Shown: positions 9,657 to 20,861, counted from the first letter of the stretch. The stretch: 64,000 nt of DNA from Psychrobacter sp. JCM 18902 (GCF_904846615.1 NZ_CAJHBK010000001.1:310001-374000); one strand, 5' to 3'. Program-made: numbers and translations. The notes: generated by a model not told the origin, from the letters alone.

Positions 9657-9967
9657 TGTGAGAATATCGCTTATTAAGGCGTATTGAGTATTTATAAATA
9701 GTTGCGGCTATGAACTTTTATTTGTGATTGGACTTTCTTATAAAACGGTAAAGGTTGTCAAGGTTGCATCGGCAATGACATGATATTACTGGATTGGCGA
9801 GTGATAGAAATTTATAAGTATCCAAGTCTTATCTCACGCTAGGATTTTTTAGTCCAGACAGGTACAATATCAGTCTTAATCATACATTGATCAAGCATAA
9901 GACAGGCATGCAAATAGTTGCGGGCGCTGTCTTTCTTTTTTTTATCGCACCCTCTATTGGAGTTACT
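9657..9967. other. Intergenic region before folD
   Basis: This stretch of about 310 bases has no convincing gene. A short imperfect hairpin near 9668-9690 could end the glycan transcript but has no T-run. An in-frame upstream extension of folD to 9887 exists but encodes a hydrophobic leader unlike any FolD, so I treat it as untranslated. Confidence 0.5.
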
Positions 9968-10846
9968 ATGTCAACTGCCCAAGGATCTGCTACCGTTTTG
10001 GACGGTAAAGCACTTGCTAAACAAATAGAACAGCAACTGAGTACGCGTGTAGACGCTATCAAGAATAAAACAGGACGCACCCCAAGCTTAGCGACGATAT
10101 TGGTCGGCGACGATCCCGCTTCTGCGACTTATGTACGTATGAAAGGTAATGCTTGTAAACGTGTCGGCATGGATTCTATACGCGTTGAGATGCCAAGTGC
10201 GACAACCACTGAAGAGCTGATAGCGAAAATAGATGAGCTCAATAGTAATCCAGACGTCCATGGTATCTTGCTACAACATCCAGTGCCTGCACATATCGAT
10301 GAGCGTGCTTGCTTTGAGCAGATTGACTTGGCAAAAGACGTCGATGGTGTGACCTGTCTTGGCTTTGGTCGTATGGCGATGCAGCAGAGCGCTTATGGTT
10401 CATGTACTCCGCAAGGCATCATGCATTTACTAGAGCACAATAATATTGAGCTTGCTGGCAAAGAAGCCGTGGTCGTAGGCCGCAGTGCAATTTTAGGTAA
10501 ACCAATGGCAATGATGCTATTAAATGCCAACTGTACTGTGACGATTTGCCATTCAAGAACGCAGGATTTAGAGTCCCATATTAAGCGTGCGGATATCGTG
10601 GTTGGGGCAGTGGGCGTGCCTGAACTGATCAAAGCTAATTGGATCAAAGTGGGCGCTGTGGTTATCGATGCAGGCTTTCATCCAACGGATAATGGCGGCG
10701 TCGGTGACATTGAGTTGCAAGGTGTTGAAAACATCGCCAGTGCTTATACGCCTGTACCGGGCGGCGTGGGTCCAATGACCATTAATACCCTCATTCGCCA
10801 AACCGTTGATGCTGCTGAAAAATCTGCCGGTTTGAATATCGGCTAA
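9968..10846 (+). CDS. folD: Bifunctional methylenetetrahydrofolate dehydrogenase/cyclohydrolase FolD
   Basis: FolD interconverts 5,10-methylene-, methenyl- and 10-formyl-tetrahydrofolate in the cytoplasm. The family landmarks are all present: [16 protein letters not shown] with the catalytic lysine, [31 protein letters not shown] (NADP-binding loop) and the C-terminal [12 protein letters not shown] chose the ATG at 9968, which gives 292 residues, close to the usual 285-290, and begins just before the conserved domain; it follows TTGGAGTTACT, a good ribosome site. Starting at 9887 would add a hydrophobic 27-residue extension with no counterpart in the family. It is monocistronic or forms a short unit with the downstream PsiE-like gene. 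Confidence 0.95.
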   Translation: MSTAQGSATVLDGKALAKQIEQQLSTRVDAIKNKTGRTPSLATILVGDDPASATYVRMKGNACKRVGMDSIRVEMPSATTTEELIAKIDELNSNPDVHGILLQHPVPAHIDERACFEQIDLAKDVDGVTCLGFGRMAMQQSAYGSCTPQGIMHLLEHNNIELAGKEAVVVGRSAILGKPMAMMLLNANCTVTICHSRTQDLESHIKRADIVVGAVGVPELIKANWIKVGAVVIDAGFHPTDNGGVGDIELQGVENIASAYTPVPGGVGPMTINTLIRQTVDAAEKSAGLNIG

Positions 10847-10945
10847 AAAGAGGGTCATACGAATACTGATTGCCGATAAATAAGGGGCCTGAGGTAATAT
10901 ATACTCAGGCTAAATCAACCACATCTCAGTTGATAGGACCTAAAC

Positions 10946-11464
10946 ATGGCTAAAAAAAACGTAGGTGTTCATGCGCGACTACAAGGTATCGGTAGAGAGT
11001 TTGTCGATGTCTGTCATTACGTTATTTTATTTCTAATCAGTGTGGTTGTCGTTTGGACCGCTGGCAAAGAGTTCGTTGGTATTGTTCAAAAAGGCTCAGC
11101 GGATTTAAAAGACATATTGATGTTGTTTATTTACCTTGAGCTGCTGGCGATGATAGGTATTTATTTTAAAACCCATCGTCTGCCGGTACAGTTTTTGATA
11201 TTTATCGCGATTACTGCTTTGTCACGACATTTGGTGGTCGATGTACAGGCGGTCTCAGACTATTTCCATTTATGGCTGCTGGCGACAATTTCTGTGGCCA
11301 TTATGCTATTGAGCGGTTCTATCGTAGTATTAACTTGGACAGCAAAAACGTTTGGCCGTCCAGAGGACAATCTTGATAAACAGCATGCAAACTTAACGAT
11401 TAAAGCGCTGTTACCTGATAATGCTCAAGCGCCTGATAGTCATACCAAGCATCGCCGTGAATAA
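10946..11464 (+). CDS. psiE: PsiE family phosphate-starvation-inducible membrane protein
   Basis: The 172-residue protein has four predicted membrane helices at about residues 24-44, 58-75, 85-105 and 112-132. Between helices 2 and 3 it carries YLELLAMIGIYFKTHRLPVQ, and after helix 3 ITALSRHLVVD, which match the conserved parts of PsiE. In E. coli psiE is induced by phosphate starvation, but the biochemical function is not known. A polar tail of about 40 residues follows the last helix and is longer than usual. A strong bidirectional terminator follows at 11482. Confidence 0.75.
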   Translation: MAKKNVGVHARLQGIGREFVDVCHYVILFLISVVVVWTAGKEFVGIVQKGSADLKDILMLFIYLELLAMIGIYFKTHRLPVQFLIFIAITALSRHLVVDVQAVSDYFHLWLLATISVAIMLLSGSIVVLTWTAKTFGRPEDNLDKQHANLTIKALLPDNAQAPDSHTKHRRE

Positions 11465-11481
11465 CTATTAAATAGCAGCAT

Positions 11482-11512
11482 AAAAAAGGGTTACCACTGG
11501 TAGCCCTTTTTT
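11482..11512. terminator. Bidirectional Rho-independent terminator
   Basis: GGGTTACCA and TGGTAGCCC form a nine-pair stem (one G-U) flanked by AAAAAA on the left and TTTTTT on the right. It ends psiE on + and the DUF1111 gene on the minus strand. Confidence 0.85.
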
Positions 11513-11544
11513 GCCTTCTTAACTCTCACATTTTTGTTTGAGCG

Positions 11545-13011
11545 TTAAATGCCTTTTAAGAAGGTCATTAATGTTTGTTTTTGCGTGGCGGATAACTGTG
11601 TAAAGCGTGTCTTTGTACCTTCTGCTTCACCACCATGCCAGAGTATCGCTTCAGTCAAGCTGCTGGCACGACCATCATGCAAAAACCGCGCTTCTGGATC
11701 ACGTGCCACAATGCCAATTCCCCACAATGGCGGTGTACGCCACTCAAAGCTTTCTGCATTTTTCTCCTTCACGCTGTCATCTAGTCCAGCACCCATATCA
11801 TGCAGTAATAAATCAGTATAAGGATAAATGTTTTGCTGTGATAGGAGCGGGAAGCGCTCACTACTGCCTGTTTTTTGCTTGGGTGTGTGACAGCCAGCAC
11901 AGCCGACTTGTGCAAACAGTTGCGCTCCTTTATTAAAATCTGATAAATCGTCTATTCGCCTTTCAGGTACGGCAAGGGCGGTCATAAAATCGGTCACGGC
12001 GTCTAGACTGCTGTCTGAGACTTCTGGAGAGCCGCCATTCGCTGCTGTCCAACAAATAGGCTGATTTACCGTACAGTTAGGATCCATAAATACCGAGGTG
12101 GTCAAACCCATATCTTGCGACATGGCATTGGCATTTTGGGTACGCAGGCTTGAGTTAATGGCCTTCCATCCAAAGCGGCCAATGCGCTGCTGTTTGCCAT
12201 CTTGTACCCAATGTACGCGGCCACTGATACCGTCTTGATTGTTATCATCAGGGTCAGCTGCCGCAATGATATTCGCTTCAGGAATCAGGTCGAGCAAGCC
12301 CATGCCGACCAATTGCGGTGAGATACGTCCGCTAATCGCTGTATTTCCTAAGGGTTGATTAGGGTCAGTTGGAGTAAAGCTAAACTGTATGCCAGCAGGT
12401 TTATCATTTTGACTGGGCATCGCTGCGTAGCGCATGTTCCCTTCGGGATTGATACTTGTGGCAATACTTTGATGCTGCATCTGTTCACCGTAATAAGCAT
12501 GTGGCAGGCCTTGCTTATTACCCAACCGGAATAAAATCGCATCACTCAGCTGACCATTGACTGCATAAATAGGTTTGCGACCTTCAGCGCTATGACATTG
12601 GGTACAGGCATTGGCATTTAACAGTGGCCCCACACCATCGAACAGTACGCGACCCTCATTTGCTGGTGTCCACTCTGTGATAAATAACTCACGTCCAGGT
12701 GATACCCCGCCTAAAGCGCTGCTCGGTAGATTGGGCATGATTTGCAAAAAAGGCTGTGATCCATTGGCGGCAATCGTAGCACTGCCGCCTGCTGGCTGCC
12801 AGTTGGTATCGATTTCTGGAGTGTCAGGAGTAGTGGGTGGGTTGGGTGCATTAGTATTGCCATCATTACTGGAATTATTTGAATCATCTGAGCCACCACA
12901 AGCAGTGAGCAGCAGCGCCATACTTACACTGAGTAGTGTGTTACGTATGATGGGAGGTAATGTATACAACGAAGAATTTGATATGGTTGACGAGTTTGAT
13001 CGTAAAAACAT
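11545..13011 (-). CDS. Di-haem DUF1111-type oxidoreductase lipoprotein
   Basis: The 488-residue protein has a signal ending in the lipobox LLLTAC (Cys38), so it should be a lipoprotein on the periplasmic side. Two c-type haem motifs are visible, CTQCH (136-140) and CAGCH (371-375), and the region around GRISPQLVGMGLLDLIP is typical of the DUF1111 (putative thiol oxidoreductase) family, which is related to di-haem peroxidases. A Ser/Asn/Pro-rich linker (about 40-70) separates the lipid anchor from the domain. Its substrate is not known. The next gene upstream on the same strand is another lipoprotein (RCC1), 233 bases away, so the two may work together, but an operon is not proven. Confidence 0.8.
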   Translation of the reverse strand: MFLRSNSSTISNSSLYTLPPIIRNTLLSVSMALLLTACGGSDDSNNSSNDGNTNAPNPPTTPDTPEIDTNWQPAGGSATIAANGSQPFLQIMPNLPSSALGGVSPGRELFITEWTPANEGRVLFDGVGPLLNANACTQCHSAEGRKPIYAVNGQLSDAILFRLGNKQGLPHAYYGEQMQHQSIATSINPEGNMRYAAMPSQNDKPAGIQFSFTPTDPNQPLGNTAISGRISPQLVGMGLLDLIPEANIIAAADPDDNNQDGISGRVHWVQDGKQQRIGRFGWKAINSSLRTQNANAMSQDMGLTTSVFMDPNCTVNQPICWTAANGGSPEVSDSSLDAVTDFMTALAVPERRIDDLSDFNKGAQLFAQVGCAGCHTPKQKTGSSERFPLLSQQNIYPYTDLLLHDMGAGLDDSVKEKNAESFEWRTPPLWGIGIVARDPEARFLHDGRASSLTEAILWHGGEAEGTKTRFTQLSATQKQTLMTFLKGI

Positions 13012-13150
13012 GGGCTGACCTGAAATGGCTAAAATATAAGGGGTTAGGGTGTATCTTCATCGTCAGCCTATTTAGAGGGCTGTCGATTTAATTGAGGATA
13101 TCCTGAGGATTATGCGATAAGCTACCGCTCAATAGTTAGGCATATTGACT

Positions 13151-13182
13151 CAAACAAGCATCAAAACGAGGCTGCTTGTTTG
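13151..13182. repeat. Perfect 10-bp inverted repeat downstream of the RCC1 gene
   Basis: CAAACAAGCA (13151-13160) pairs with TGCTTGTTTG (13173-13182) around a 12-base loop. It lies just past the stop of the minus-strand RCC1 gene. There is no clear T-run on that strand, so it may be a weak terminator or an mRNA-end hairpin. Confidence 0.5.
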
Positions 13183-13244
13183 AGAATTTTATGATAGGAA
13201 ATTCAACCAACTATGCACTGTTCGCTTAGTCATACTTAAAACAC

Positions 13245-14954
13245 TTATAGCTGACTAGGTAAAGCAACTGGGATAGGGTTGTTATACATCCAAATATGAG
13301 TGGTGTCTTTGTTGCCGAGTGAGCCTTCAAAGCTCCAGCCCCACGTAAATAAATGACCAGCTTTCAGCGTATTATTATCTTGGTCAAACGATTTTTCATG
13401 AGCAATCAGATGCATGGCACCCATGGCCATATTATCGATATTCTTTAGATTCGGCAGCTTATTGGTTGGTTCATCTAGGTCGTTGTAAATGGTCTTGCCT
13501 GCGCCATTTGTCTCCCCAAACATGCCCCATGCATAGAGAATACCATCCGTTGTTGATGAGCCATTATTAGTGGCGACATTGTCCAGTAACGCATAGCTGG
13601 CATTGCCATTGGCATAGACGCGGCGAACTTCTTTATCTGTAAACCAAGGCAGTTTGGTCGGTGAGGTAATGATATCTGCCCATGCCTTTTCGCTGCCATT
13701 AAATGTCTCACCATTGTAGCCCAATTGACTAGTGGCATTTAACCCCCAACCATACACTGCGTCTTTATTGGTCAATGCTAAGATATGGTCTTTGCCAGCC
13801 GTCAATTGGGTCACTTTTTCTACATCTATAGCGGGTTGGTCGTCAGTTTTTTGAGTGGCGTCATCTGTCTTAGCATTAATGGCGTTATTAATCGTTTCAT
13901 TAATGACATGAATACGTACAGGGGTTGCATTGACGTTGATACAGTTGGTTGTAGTGTTACAGACTTTGCCTTTGCCAAGGTTGGCGTAAGCATCGCTACC
14001 CCAACCCCAAACCTGACCTTTGTCATCTAAGGCATAAGAGCTATTCCCACTGACAACTACCTGCACGATATGTCCTGCCTCTGTGGCTGCTGTAAAGTCA
14101 ACTTTGACAGGGGTGCTGCTATCCGTGCTGGTATTATTACCAAGCTGACCGTACCCATTGGCACCAAAGGCCCAAACCGTACCCTCTTCGGTCAATACCA
14201 AGTTATGGCTATAGCCGGGTGCGACCATGACGGCATTTTCGATACCTTCGATCGCGCTGATATCCAAACGACAGTCTGCAGTCTTGCTACAGTCATTACG
14301 ACCCCCATCACCGCGACCCAGCTGCCCGTATTTGTCTTCGCCCCAACTATAAACTTGACCATTTTGAGCAATAGCGAGTGAATGATTTTGATTAAAACCA
14401 ATAGATAACAAATCTTTTGGTGCGCTGTTCATTAGCATCGGCGTGTCTGGGTGTCCCATAATATCGCTGATTTTTGTGGTCAGACCGAGTCCTGTCTGAC
14501 CATAGTTGTTGCGACCCCAACCATATAGCTGACCATCACGCAGGGCAGCGGTATGCGAACCACCTGCCGCTATGGTATCGCCTACGTAGATGGTTTTGGT
14601 TGAGCGCATGATATTACCAGCATTGTCTGTGGCTTCTAAGACAATGGTATTGCTACCTAGCGTTAATAAAATACGATCATCAAAATAACCATCAGTATCT
14701 AGCGTTAGCGCCTGGGCTGATTCGTTATTATGCATATAGGTCAATGATTTAACGCCGCTGCTATCTTGTACTTGTCCTGAGACAAATACCGCGGCAACCG
14801 CGCTATAGCCATCAGTAAAGTTGCTATCAGTGGTTAGTAGTGGCGGTGTCCCATCTATGATAGCAGTGGCTGTGTCGGAATCACTGCCACAAGCAGTAAG
14901 AATCAAGGCTGCGGTAACGACCGCGACAGCTTGAGTAAGACGGGATAAACGCAT
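13245..14954 (-). CDS. RCC1-repeat lipoprotein
   Basis: The start is set at 14954, where the ATG follows GAGGTTTTT and begins a signal MRLSRLTQAV...LILTAC with a lipobox Cys at about residue 22; an upstream in-frame ATG at 15023 would add 23 residues before the signal and is unlikely. After a linker and an Ig-like segment (about 30-130), the protein shows a series of RCC1-type blades with the motifs LYGWGRNNYGQTG, VYSWGEDKYGQLG, VWAFGANGYGQLG, VWGWGSDAYANLG, VYGWGLNATSQLG and LFTWGWSFEGSLG. A seven-bladed propeller anchored to a membrane is expected. Bacterial RCC1-like surface proteins are poorly understood; a binding role is inferred, no enzyme motif is seen. Confidence 0.8.
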   Translation of the reverse strand: MRLSRLTQAVAVVTAALILTACGSDSDTATAIIDGTPPLLTTDSNFTDGYSAVAAVFVSGQVQDSSGVKSLTYMHNNESAQALTLDTDGYFDDRILLTLGSNTIVLEATDNAGNIMRSTKTIYVGDTIAAGGSHTAALRDGQLYGWGRNNYGQTGLGLTTKISDIMGHPDTPMLMNSAPKDLLSIGFNQNHSLAIAQNGQVYSWGEDKYGQLGRGDGGRNDCSKTADCRLDISAIEGIENAVMVAPGYSHNLVLTEEGTVWAFGANGYGQLGNNTSTDSSTPVKVDFTAATEAGHIVQVVVSGNSSYALDDKGQVWGWGSDAYANLGKGKVCNTTTNCINVNATPVRIHVINETINNAINAKTDDATQKTDDQPAIDVEKVTQLTAGKDHILALTNKDAVYGWGLNATSQLGYNGETFNGSEKAWADIITSPTKLPWFTDKEVRRVYANGNASYALLDNVATNNGSSTTDGILYAWGMFGETNGAGKTIYNDLDEPTNKLPNLKNIDNMAMGAMHLIAHEKSFDQDNNTLKAGHLFTWGWSFEGSLGNKDTTHIWMYNNPIPVALPSQL

Positions 14955-15132
14955 AAAAACCTCGATAGATGCAAATTGACAATATGTCAGTACGCCAGCC
15001 GTAAAATAACAAAACCGTCCCATACAAATCCGACGGTTGTAGGGTTTGTGCTATTGACTGAGTCAATCGTATATGATGGCATTGGAATAATAGAAATGGC
15101 GGCAAGAGTTTAGCAATAATAAATGTGAATAG

Positions 15133-15165
15133 TATTACAAATAAGAATTATTATCAATAATAAAG
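15133..15165. promoter_or_regulatory. AT-rich Fur-box-like sequence upstream of the RCC1 gene
   Basis: AATAAGAATTATTATCAAT loosely resembles the 19-bp Fur consensus (GATAATGATAATCATTATC), and it lies about 180 bases upstream of the minus-strand RCC1 start. The match is imperfect and AT-rich sequence gives such hits by chance. The remainder of the gap 14955-15245 shows no gene. Confidence 0.2.
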
Positions 15166-15245
15166 TGGAAAAACAGCACCATGAAGGATGCTGTTTTTAA
15201 AAGCTGAACGCTGACTATCAATGAAACATCAACTATAAATTTTGG

Positions 15246-16460
15246 TTATAACCATTTAAGCCTTTTAAAATTGTAATATAAATAGCCACATAATGACCCA
15301 ATGATGAGCATGATGACAAAGTAGGAATATTGCCAATGCAGCTCGGGCATAAAATCAAAGTTCATCCCATAGATACCTGCAATGGCCGTCGGTACAGCTA
15401 AAATACCTGCCCAAGCAGCAAGCTTACGCACCACCTCGTTCTGTCCCATATTAACCATGGCCATATAGGTATTCATGACCACACTCAGCATCTCATTCAG
15501 ACCATTAATGGCGTCTAATGAGTGTAGCAAATGGTCATTGACGTCGCGAAAGTAGGGCTTAGCGGCCTGAGAAAAACCAGAGACCATCTCGCTTTTTTTA
15601 TGATTGATAAAAAAACTACAGATATCTTGTACTGGCAAAATAATCGCCCGCATATGTACGAGTTGCGATTTGAGCTCATAAAGGTTTTTTAATGTACCTT
15701 TATCAAACTCATAGGTAAACACGTAACGTTCTTGCTCACGCAAATAGCGACCTAAACGATCGGTAATCGGCATATAATTATCCACGATAAAATCGAGAAT
15801 AGCATGCAGTACAAATATCGGCCCCATGCGCAGCTTTTCAGGGCGACGATGACAATGCTCACGGACAGGTGCGTAGGAGTTTGATGGACCATTACGGATG
15901 GTAATCAGGTAGTTTTTGCCCATAAATATCGCGGTGGTGCCATAGCGAATGACATTGTCCTCAAGCTTAGCGGTACGCAATACCACAAACACCATGTCAT
16001 TGTCGTAGTTCTCGACTTTGGCACGCTGGTGATCGGCAAATGCATCCTCAATCGCCAACTCATGTAGCCCAAAGGCTTCTTTGACTTTGACCATGGTTTC
16101 TAGGCTTGGATTATAGAGACCAAGCCAAATAAACTGACCATTATTATTTAAGGCACGACTAACATCGTTTAGCGCCAATTTATCGAGATTTTCACCCGTT
16201 TTACGTGAGTAAGCATAGCAATTGACGACTTCATCGGCACTGGAAGAGTCAATATCCTCATAGCGTTCAGAGTCAGGATCGTAGACCGTCATGGTCTCGA
16301 TGGTGTCCTCAGTGGTGGTATCAGCATCGCCATAGATATAGCTGTCATCATTGTCTAGATAGAGATGTTCATCATTCATATCGGCGTAAATACGATTGAT
16401 ATTAGAGTTAGGTGCAATACGCGCGGTTTTTTTGATCAACTGGTCGTTATTGTTTTCCAT
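15246..16460 (-). CDS. corA: CorA-family magnesium/cobalt transporter
   Basis: CorA forms a pentameric inner-membrane channel for Mg2+ and Co2+. The signature YGMNF (GMN at residues 365-367) lies at the end of the first of two C-terminal helices, followed by MPELHWQYSYFVIM in the periplasmic loop and a final KRLKWL tail. The long N-terminal cytoplasmic funnel is about 340 residues. At 404 residues it is longer than E. coli CorA (316); the extra part is an acidic N-terminal stretch (about residues 20-75) rich in Asp, Glu and Tyr. It is monocistronic. AT-rich palindromic sequence near 16510-16535 upstream could hold regulatory sites. Confidence 0.9.
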   Translation of the reverse strand: MENNNDQLIKKTARIAPNSNINRIYADMNDEHLYLDNDDSYIYGDADTTTEDTIETMTVYDPDSERYEDIDSSSADEVVNCYAYSRKTGENLDKLALNDVSRALNNNGQFIWLGLYNPSLETMVKVKEAFGLHELAIEDAFADHQRAKVENYDNDMVFVVLRTAKLEDNVIRYGTTAIFMGKNYLITIRNGPSNSYAPVREHCHRRPEKLRMGPIFVLHAILDFIVDNYMPITDRLGRYLREQERYVFTYEFDKGTLKNLYELKSQLVHMRAIILPVQDICSFFINHKKSEMVSGFSQAAKPYFRDVNDHLLHSLDAINGLNEMLSVVMNTYMAMVNMGQNEVVRKLAAWAGILAVPTAIAGIYGMNFDFMPELHWQYSYFVIMLIIGSLCGYLYYNFKRLKWL

Positions 16461-16534
16461 ACACCCTCCCTTTATAAAGTAAAAAACGTGTCACAATCAG
16501 AACTTATAATGATTGTTGTTAATAATAATCGTTA

Positions 16535-16924
16535 TTAAAGGGCGTAACTTTTCAAAGTATCAATATCGACCAAGCTCAATAAGCTTTCGTGGCAAGCTTC
16601 TAGTTTGATTTGCGGGGCAATATCAAAGTCCAAAGCTTCGACCCAGCGTAACGCGCAAATGCACCAATAATCACCAGGCTTGAGGCCAGAAAATCCATAC
16701 TCAGGTAGCGGCGTAATCAAATCATTGCCGCGACTGGCAGAAAAGTTCAAAAACTCGCTGGTCATCTTGGCGCATACGGTGTGCTGACCGACGTCATGGT
16801 TGCCAGTATGACAAAAGCCGTTGCGGTAATAACCGGTAATAGGGTCAAAGCAGCAGCTGGCAAGTGCCGTACCTAAGACATTGGCTTGATTGTTGGCAGG
16901 GTTTGGGTGGTAATCAGATGACAT
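16535..16924 (-). CDS. DUF2237 family protein
   Basis: The 129-residue product, taken from the ATG at 16924, shows the DUF2237 core: NVLGTALASCCFDPITGYYR, then TGNHDVGQHTVCAKMTSEFL, then SRGNDL.TP.PEYGFSGLKPGD.WCICALRW. The upstream in-frame ATG at 17032 would add 36 residues not found in the family, while the conserved part begins soon after 16924. The family function is unknown. The several cysteines and histidines suggest metal binding, but this has not been shown. It is followed by corA on the same strand after 74 bases. Confidence 0.8.
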   Translation of the reverse strand: MSSDYHPNPANNQANVLGTALASCCFDPITGYYRNGFCHTGNHDVGQHTVCAKMTSEFLNFSASRGNDLITPLPEYGFSGLKPGDYWCICALRWVEALDFDIAPQIKLEACHESLLSLVDIDTLKSYAL

Positions 16925-17403
16925 AAGGCTTCCGAGATAAAAATATGGCTTAGTGTACCATGAGTCGGTATCGAAGGCGTCGTTCTCACTTTGCTCATTA
17001 TTTTCTTTATGATATAAAATGATGGTAACCATTTTTGAGTCAACGATTACTTATATAGTCTATAGATAACCTTCATAGATTAAGTGCTGATAAGACGTAA
17101 TTAGATAGTAATTGTGGCTAATTGTCACTAGGCGAACCTTGGCTGCTATGCTAAACTAAAGCATAAAGTGCCTTGATTATTTAACGCCGTTTATTAGCGC
17201 ATAAAGATACTCGTCTTATCATTCTAAATTATACTTATTACTCACCCTTTTGCGGCTACCTAGTTTGTTTATAAATAATTGGGTCAATGATGTTGCGCGT
17301 TAAAAATAAAAATGCATGGCGTCAATGCAATTGTAAATATAACCTTTAAGTACCGCATCAGTACCGCGTTTTTGGTAAGCGATACGCCAAACAAGGATTT
17401 ATT
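16925..17403. other. Divergent intergenic region DUF2237 / hisZ
   Basis: This gap separates divergently transcribed genes and should hold promoters for both. I see no gene. The hisZ start is decided by ACAAGGATTTATT before the GTG at 17404. Confidence 0.5.
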
Positions 17404-18711
17404 GTGTCTGTCAGTTCTGATTCTGCAAAACTTGCCCAGTTAAATACGACTAATGAAGCGGCGGCTCAGCCTGCTGAAAACACTGCTACCTCTACTAGCA
17501 TGCCATATTTAAACAACTTTGCCAGCGACGTTGCCAATAGCTGGTTGCTGCCTGATGGGGTGGTGGATGTGCTGTTCGAAGATGCGCGTAAGCAAGAAGT
17601 GCTTAGGTATCAGCTGACTCAGCAGCTTATTGGTCATGGTTATCAGTTGGTTAATCCACCAATGATTGAATTTACTGAGTCATTGTTGAGTGGCGCCTCA
17701 GAAGATTTAAAGCGCCAAACCTTCAAGATTATCGATCAGCTAACGGGTCGCTTGATGGGTCTGCGTGCAGATATCACCCCGCAGATTTTGCGTATTGATG
17801 CGCATTGGGGCGGCACAGGTATTGCGCGTTATTGCTATGCAGGTGATGTGATTCATACCTTGCCATCAGGGCTATTTGGCTCACGTACGCCTTTGCAGCT
17901 CGGCGCTGAAATATTTGGCTGTGCTTCACTTGCCGCAGATATTGAGCTGATAGATGTTTTGTTTGGCATGATAAATAAGCTAAATATGAGTGCGACGCTG
18001 CATATAGACTTGGGTCATGTGGCGATATTCAAACGCTTGGCTGAGTTGGCAGCGTTGTCTGATAATGACACTGAGCAACTCATGCATTTATATGCCAATA
18101 AAAATCTACCAGAGCTAAAGCGTGTCTGCCAGTTATTGTCAATGGGTGATGATTTTTATGCATTGGCACGTTTTGGCCATGATATTACCAATCTATTGGC
18201 GAGATTGTCAGAGACTGCACAGCAGGACACGCAAGTCGCGACTGCTATCAATGAATTACAACGCTTAAAAACGCATCTACAAGACCAGTGGCAATGCCCT
18301 GTGAGTATCGATGTGACGGAATTATCAGGCTATCATTATCACACGGGTATTGTGTTCAACGGCTATATCAATAGTGAGACGCAACCTCTGGTACGTGGCG
18401 GTCGTTTCGATGGTATGCAAAGTGGCAACCAGTTGGCAATTAATCAGCCACGTGAAGCTACTGGTTTTAGTATGGATGTCAGTCGTTTGCTTGCACACAC
18501 GCAGCTTGAGACGCCAATCATCGTATTGGTCGACTATGAAGCCTTGAGCAGTGCGAACCAAGAACAGAGACAGATACTGCTACAGCAGGTTGAGAGTCTA
18601 CGTGAGCAAGGCTATCGCGTCACCATGCCATTGAATGCAGAAGATCGTCCCTCTGATATGACGCATCTTTTGAGCTTTATAGATAATCATTGGCAGTTAC
18701 AGAGTATTTAA
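17404..18711 (+). CDS. hisZ: ATP phosphoribosyltransferase regulatory subunit HisZ
   Basis: HisZ is a catalytically dead paralogue of histidyl-tRNA synthetase that partners short-form HisG in the first step of histidine synthesis. The protein has class II synthetase motif 2-like segments (RLMGLRADITPQILRIDA; GIARYCYAGDVIHT) and an RGGRFDGM motif, but not the complete HisS active site or its C-terminal anticodon domain; compare the true hisS at 26679. Translation starts at a GTG with AAGGA nine bases upstream. A 40-residue Ser/Thr/Ala-rich N-terminal extension precedes the domain. It is followed by purA, an order seen in many gammaproteobacteria. Psychrobacter-type hisG should be elsewhere. 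Confidence 0.92.
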   Translation: MSVSSDSAKLAQLNTTNEAAAQPAENTATSTSMPYLNNFASDVANSWLLPDGVVDVLFEDARKQEVLRYQLTQQLIGHGYQLVNPPMIEFTESLLSGASEDLKRQTFKIIDQLTGRLMGLRADITPQILRIDAHWGGTGIARYCYAGDVIHTLPSGLFGSRTPLQLGAEIFGCASLAADIELIDVLFGMINKLNMSATLHIDLGHVAIFKRLAELAALSDNDTEQLMHLYANKNLPELKRVCQLLSMGDDFYALARFGHDITNLLARLSETAQQDTQVATAINELQRLKTHLQDQWQCPVSIDVTELSGYHYHTGIVFNGYINSETQPLVRGGRFDGMQSGNQLAINQPREATGFSMDVSRLLAHTQLETPIIVLVDYEALSSANQEQRQILLQQVESLREQGYRVTMPLNAEDRPSDMTHLLSFIDNHWQLQSI

Positions 18712-18827
18712 GCATTAATTTTTAATATTAGTATTATTACCATTTTTTAACGTCTTTAAAATCAAGATAACGAAAGTTATCACAGGTTTTAAACCGTTAT
18801 TGCACACACCTCAATACATAAAGGTAA

Positions 18828-20126
<1,299 letters not shown>

Positions 20127-20163
20127 TTTCTTATCATAAAACTTAATTAGTTTAAGCGTTCAT

Positions 20164-20197
20164 AAAAAATCCCAGTGCTGAGCATTGGGATTTTTTT
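20164..20197 (+). terminator. Rho-independent terminator after purA
   Basis: AAAAAATCCCAGTGCT and AGCATTGGGATTTTTTT form a long stem with a short loop, ending in seven T. Confidence 0.9.
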
Positions 20198-20444
20198 ATG
20201 AGTAATGTCTTATGAGTAAATTCTCATCATTTTTTATTATGCTAACTATTATTAATGGCAAGTGATAAAAAGTGTTAATCACTATTAATTTCTAATGATA
20301 AAAAATCAAGATATCTGGCAATTGAATAAATTGAGATAAGAAAAAATAGTATAAAAGAGAGAATTGCTAACATTATTCTGGTTTAATTGGTATATTATGT
20401 CATAAATGAATGTAATTTTATCAATATATAAAAAGGAAAACGTG

Positions 20445-20861
20445 ATGAAAGCGACTATTATCAAGCACTCTATAGGCAAAACAGCTTTAGCGCTGCTAAC
20501 GTCTGCGGCTTTTATGTTTCCTATGCTGTCATGGGGCGCGCAAAACTGTGATAAACCCAACAATGATTTTGATGATTTATATTGCTTAACGAAAGTATAT
20601 TTAGAAGCGGATAAAGAGCTGAATAATTCTTATGCAAAATTGGCTAAGCAGTTAAATAGCCAGCAAAAATCCAAATTAAAGCGCGCACAACTGGCGTGGA
20701 TACGCGAGCGTAATGACCAATGTAGTTATAATAATGATGAAGGATTTTTTGTCAATATGGGCTGTGCGACTCGGGTGACAACTGAGCGAGTGAACTTCTT
20801 AAATGATCGTGTGCGTGAATGTAGCGCTGGCAGTTGCCGCGACAGCCGCTTAGGCGAGTAG
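20445..20861 (+). CDS. LprI-like (DUF1311) secreted protein
   Basis: The 138-residue product has a signal peptide (about residues 1-29, ending in SWGA) and a mature domain starting CDKPNNDFDDLYCLTKVY and containing LKRAQLAWIRERNDQC. This Cys and Trp pattern is the LprI/DUF1311 motif, a family that includes lysozyme inhibitors. Several cysteines could form disulfides in the periplasm. I set the start at 20445, where AAAAAGGAAAACGTG precedes the ATG; the earlier in-frame ATG at 20406 would put extra residues before the signal. A periplasmic lysozyme-inhibitor role is inferred from the family. Confidence 0.75.
   Translation: MKATIIKHSIGKTALALLTSAAFMFPMLSWGAQNCDKPNNDFDDLYCLTKVYLEADKELNNSYAKLAKQLNSQQKSKLKRAQLAWIRERNDQCSYNNDEGFFVNMGCATRVTTERVNFLNDRVRECSAGSCRDSRLGE

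Noticed and set aside
9887..9967. Upstream in-frame extension of folD with a hydrophobic leader
   Set aside because: FolD is cytoplasmic and the ATG at 9968 has a good ribosome site and gives the normal length.
16505..16536. Fur-box-like AT-rich palindrome upstream of corA
   Set aside because: The match to the 19-bp consensus is poor, and CorA is not usually iron-regulated.
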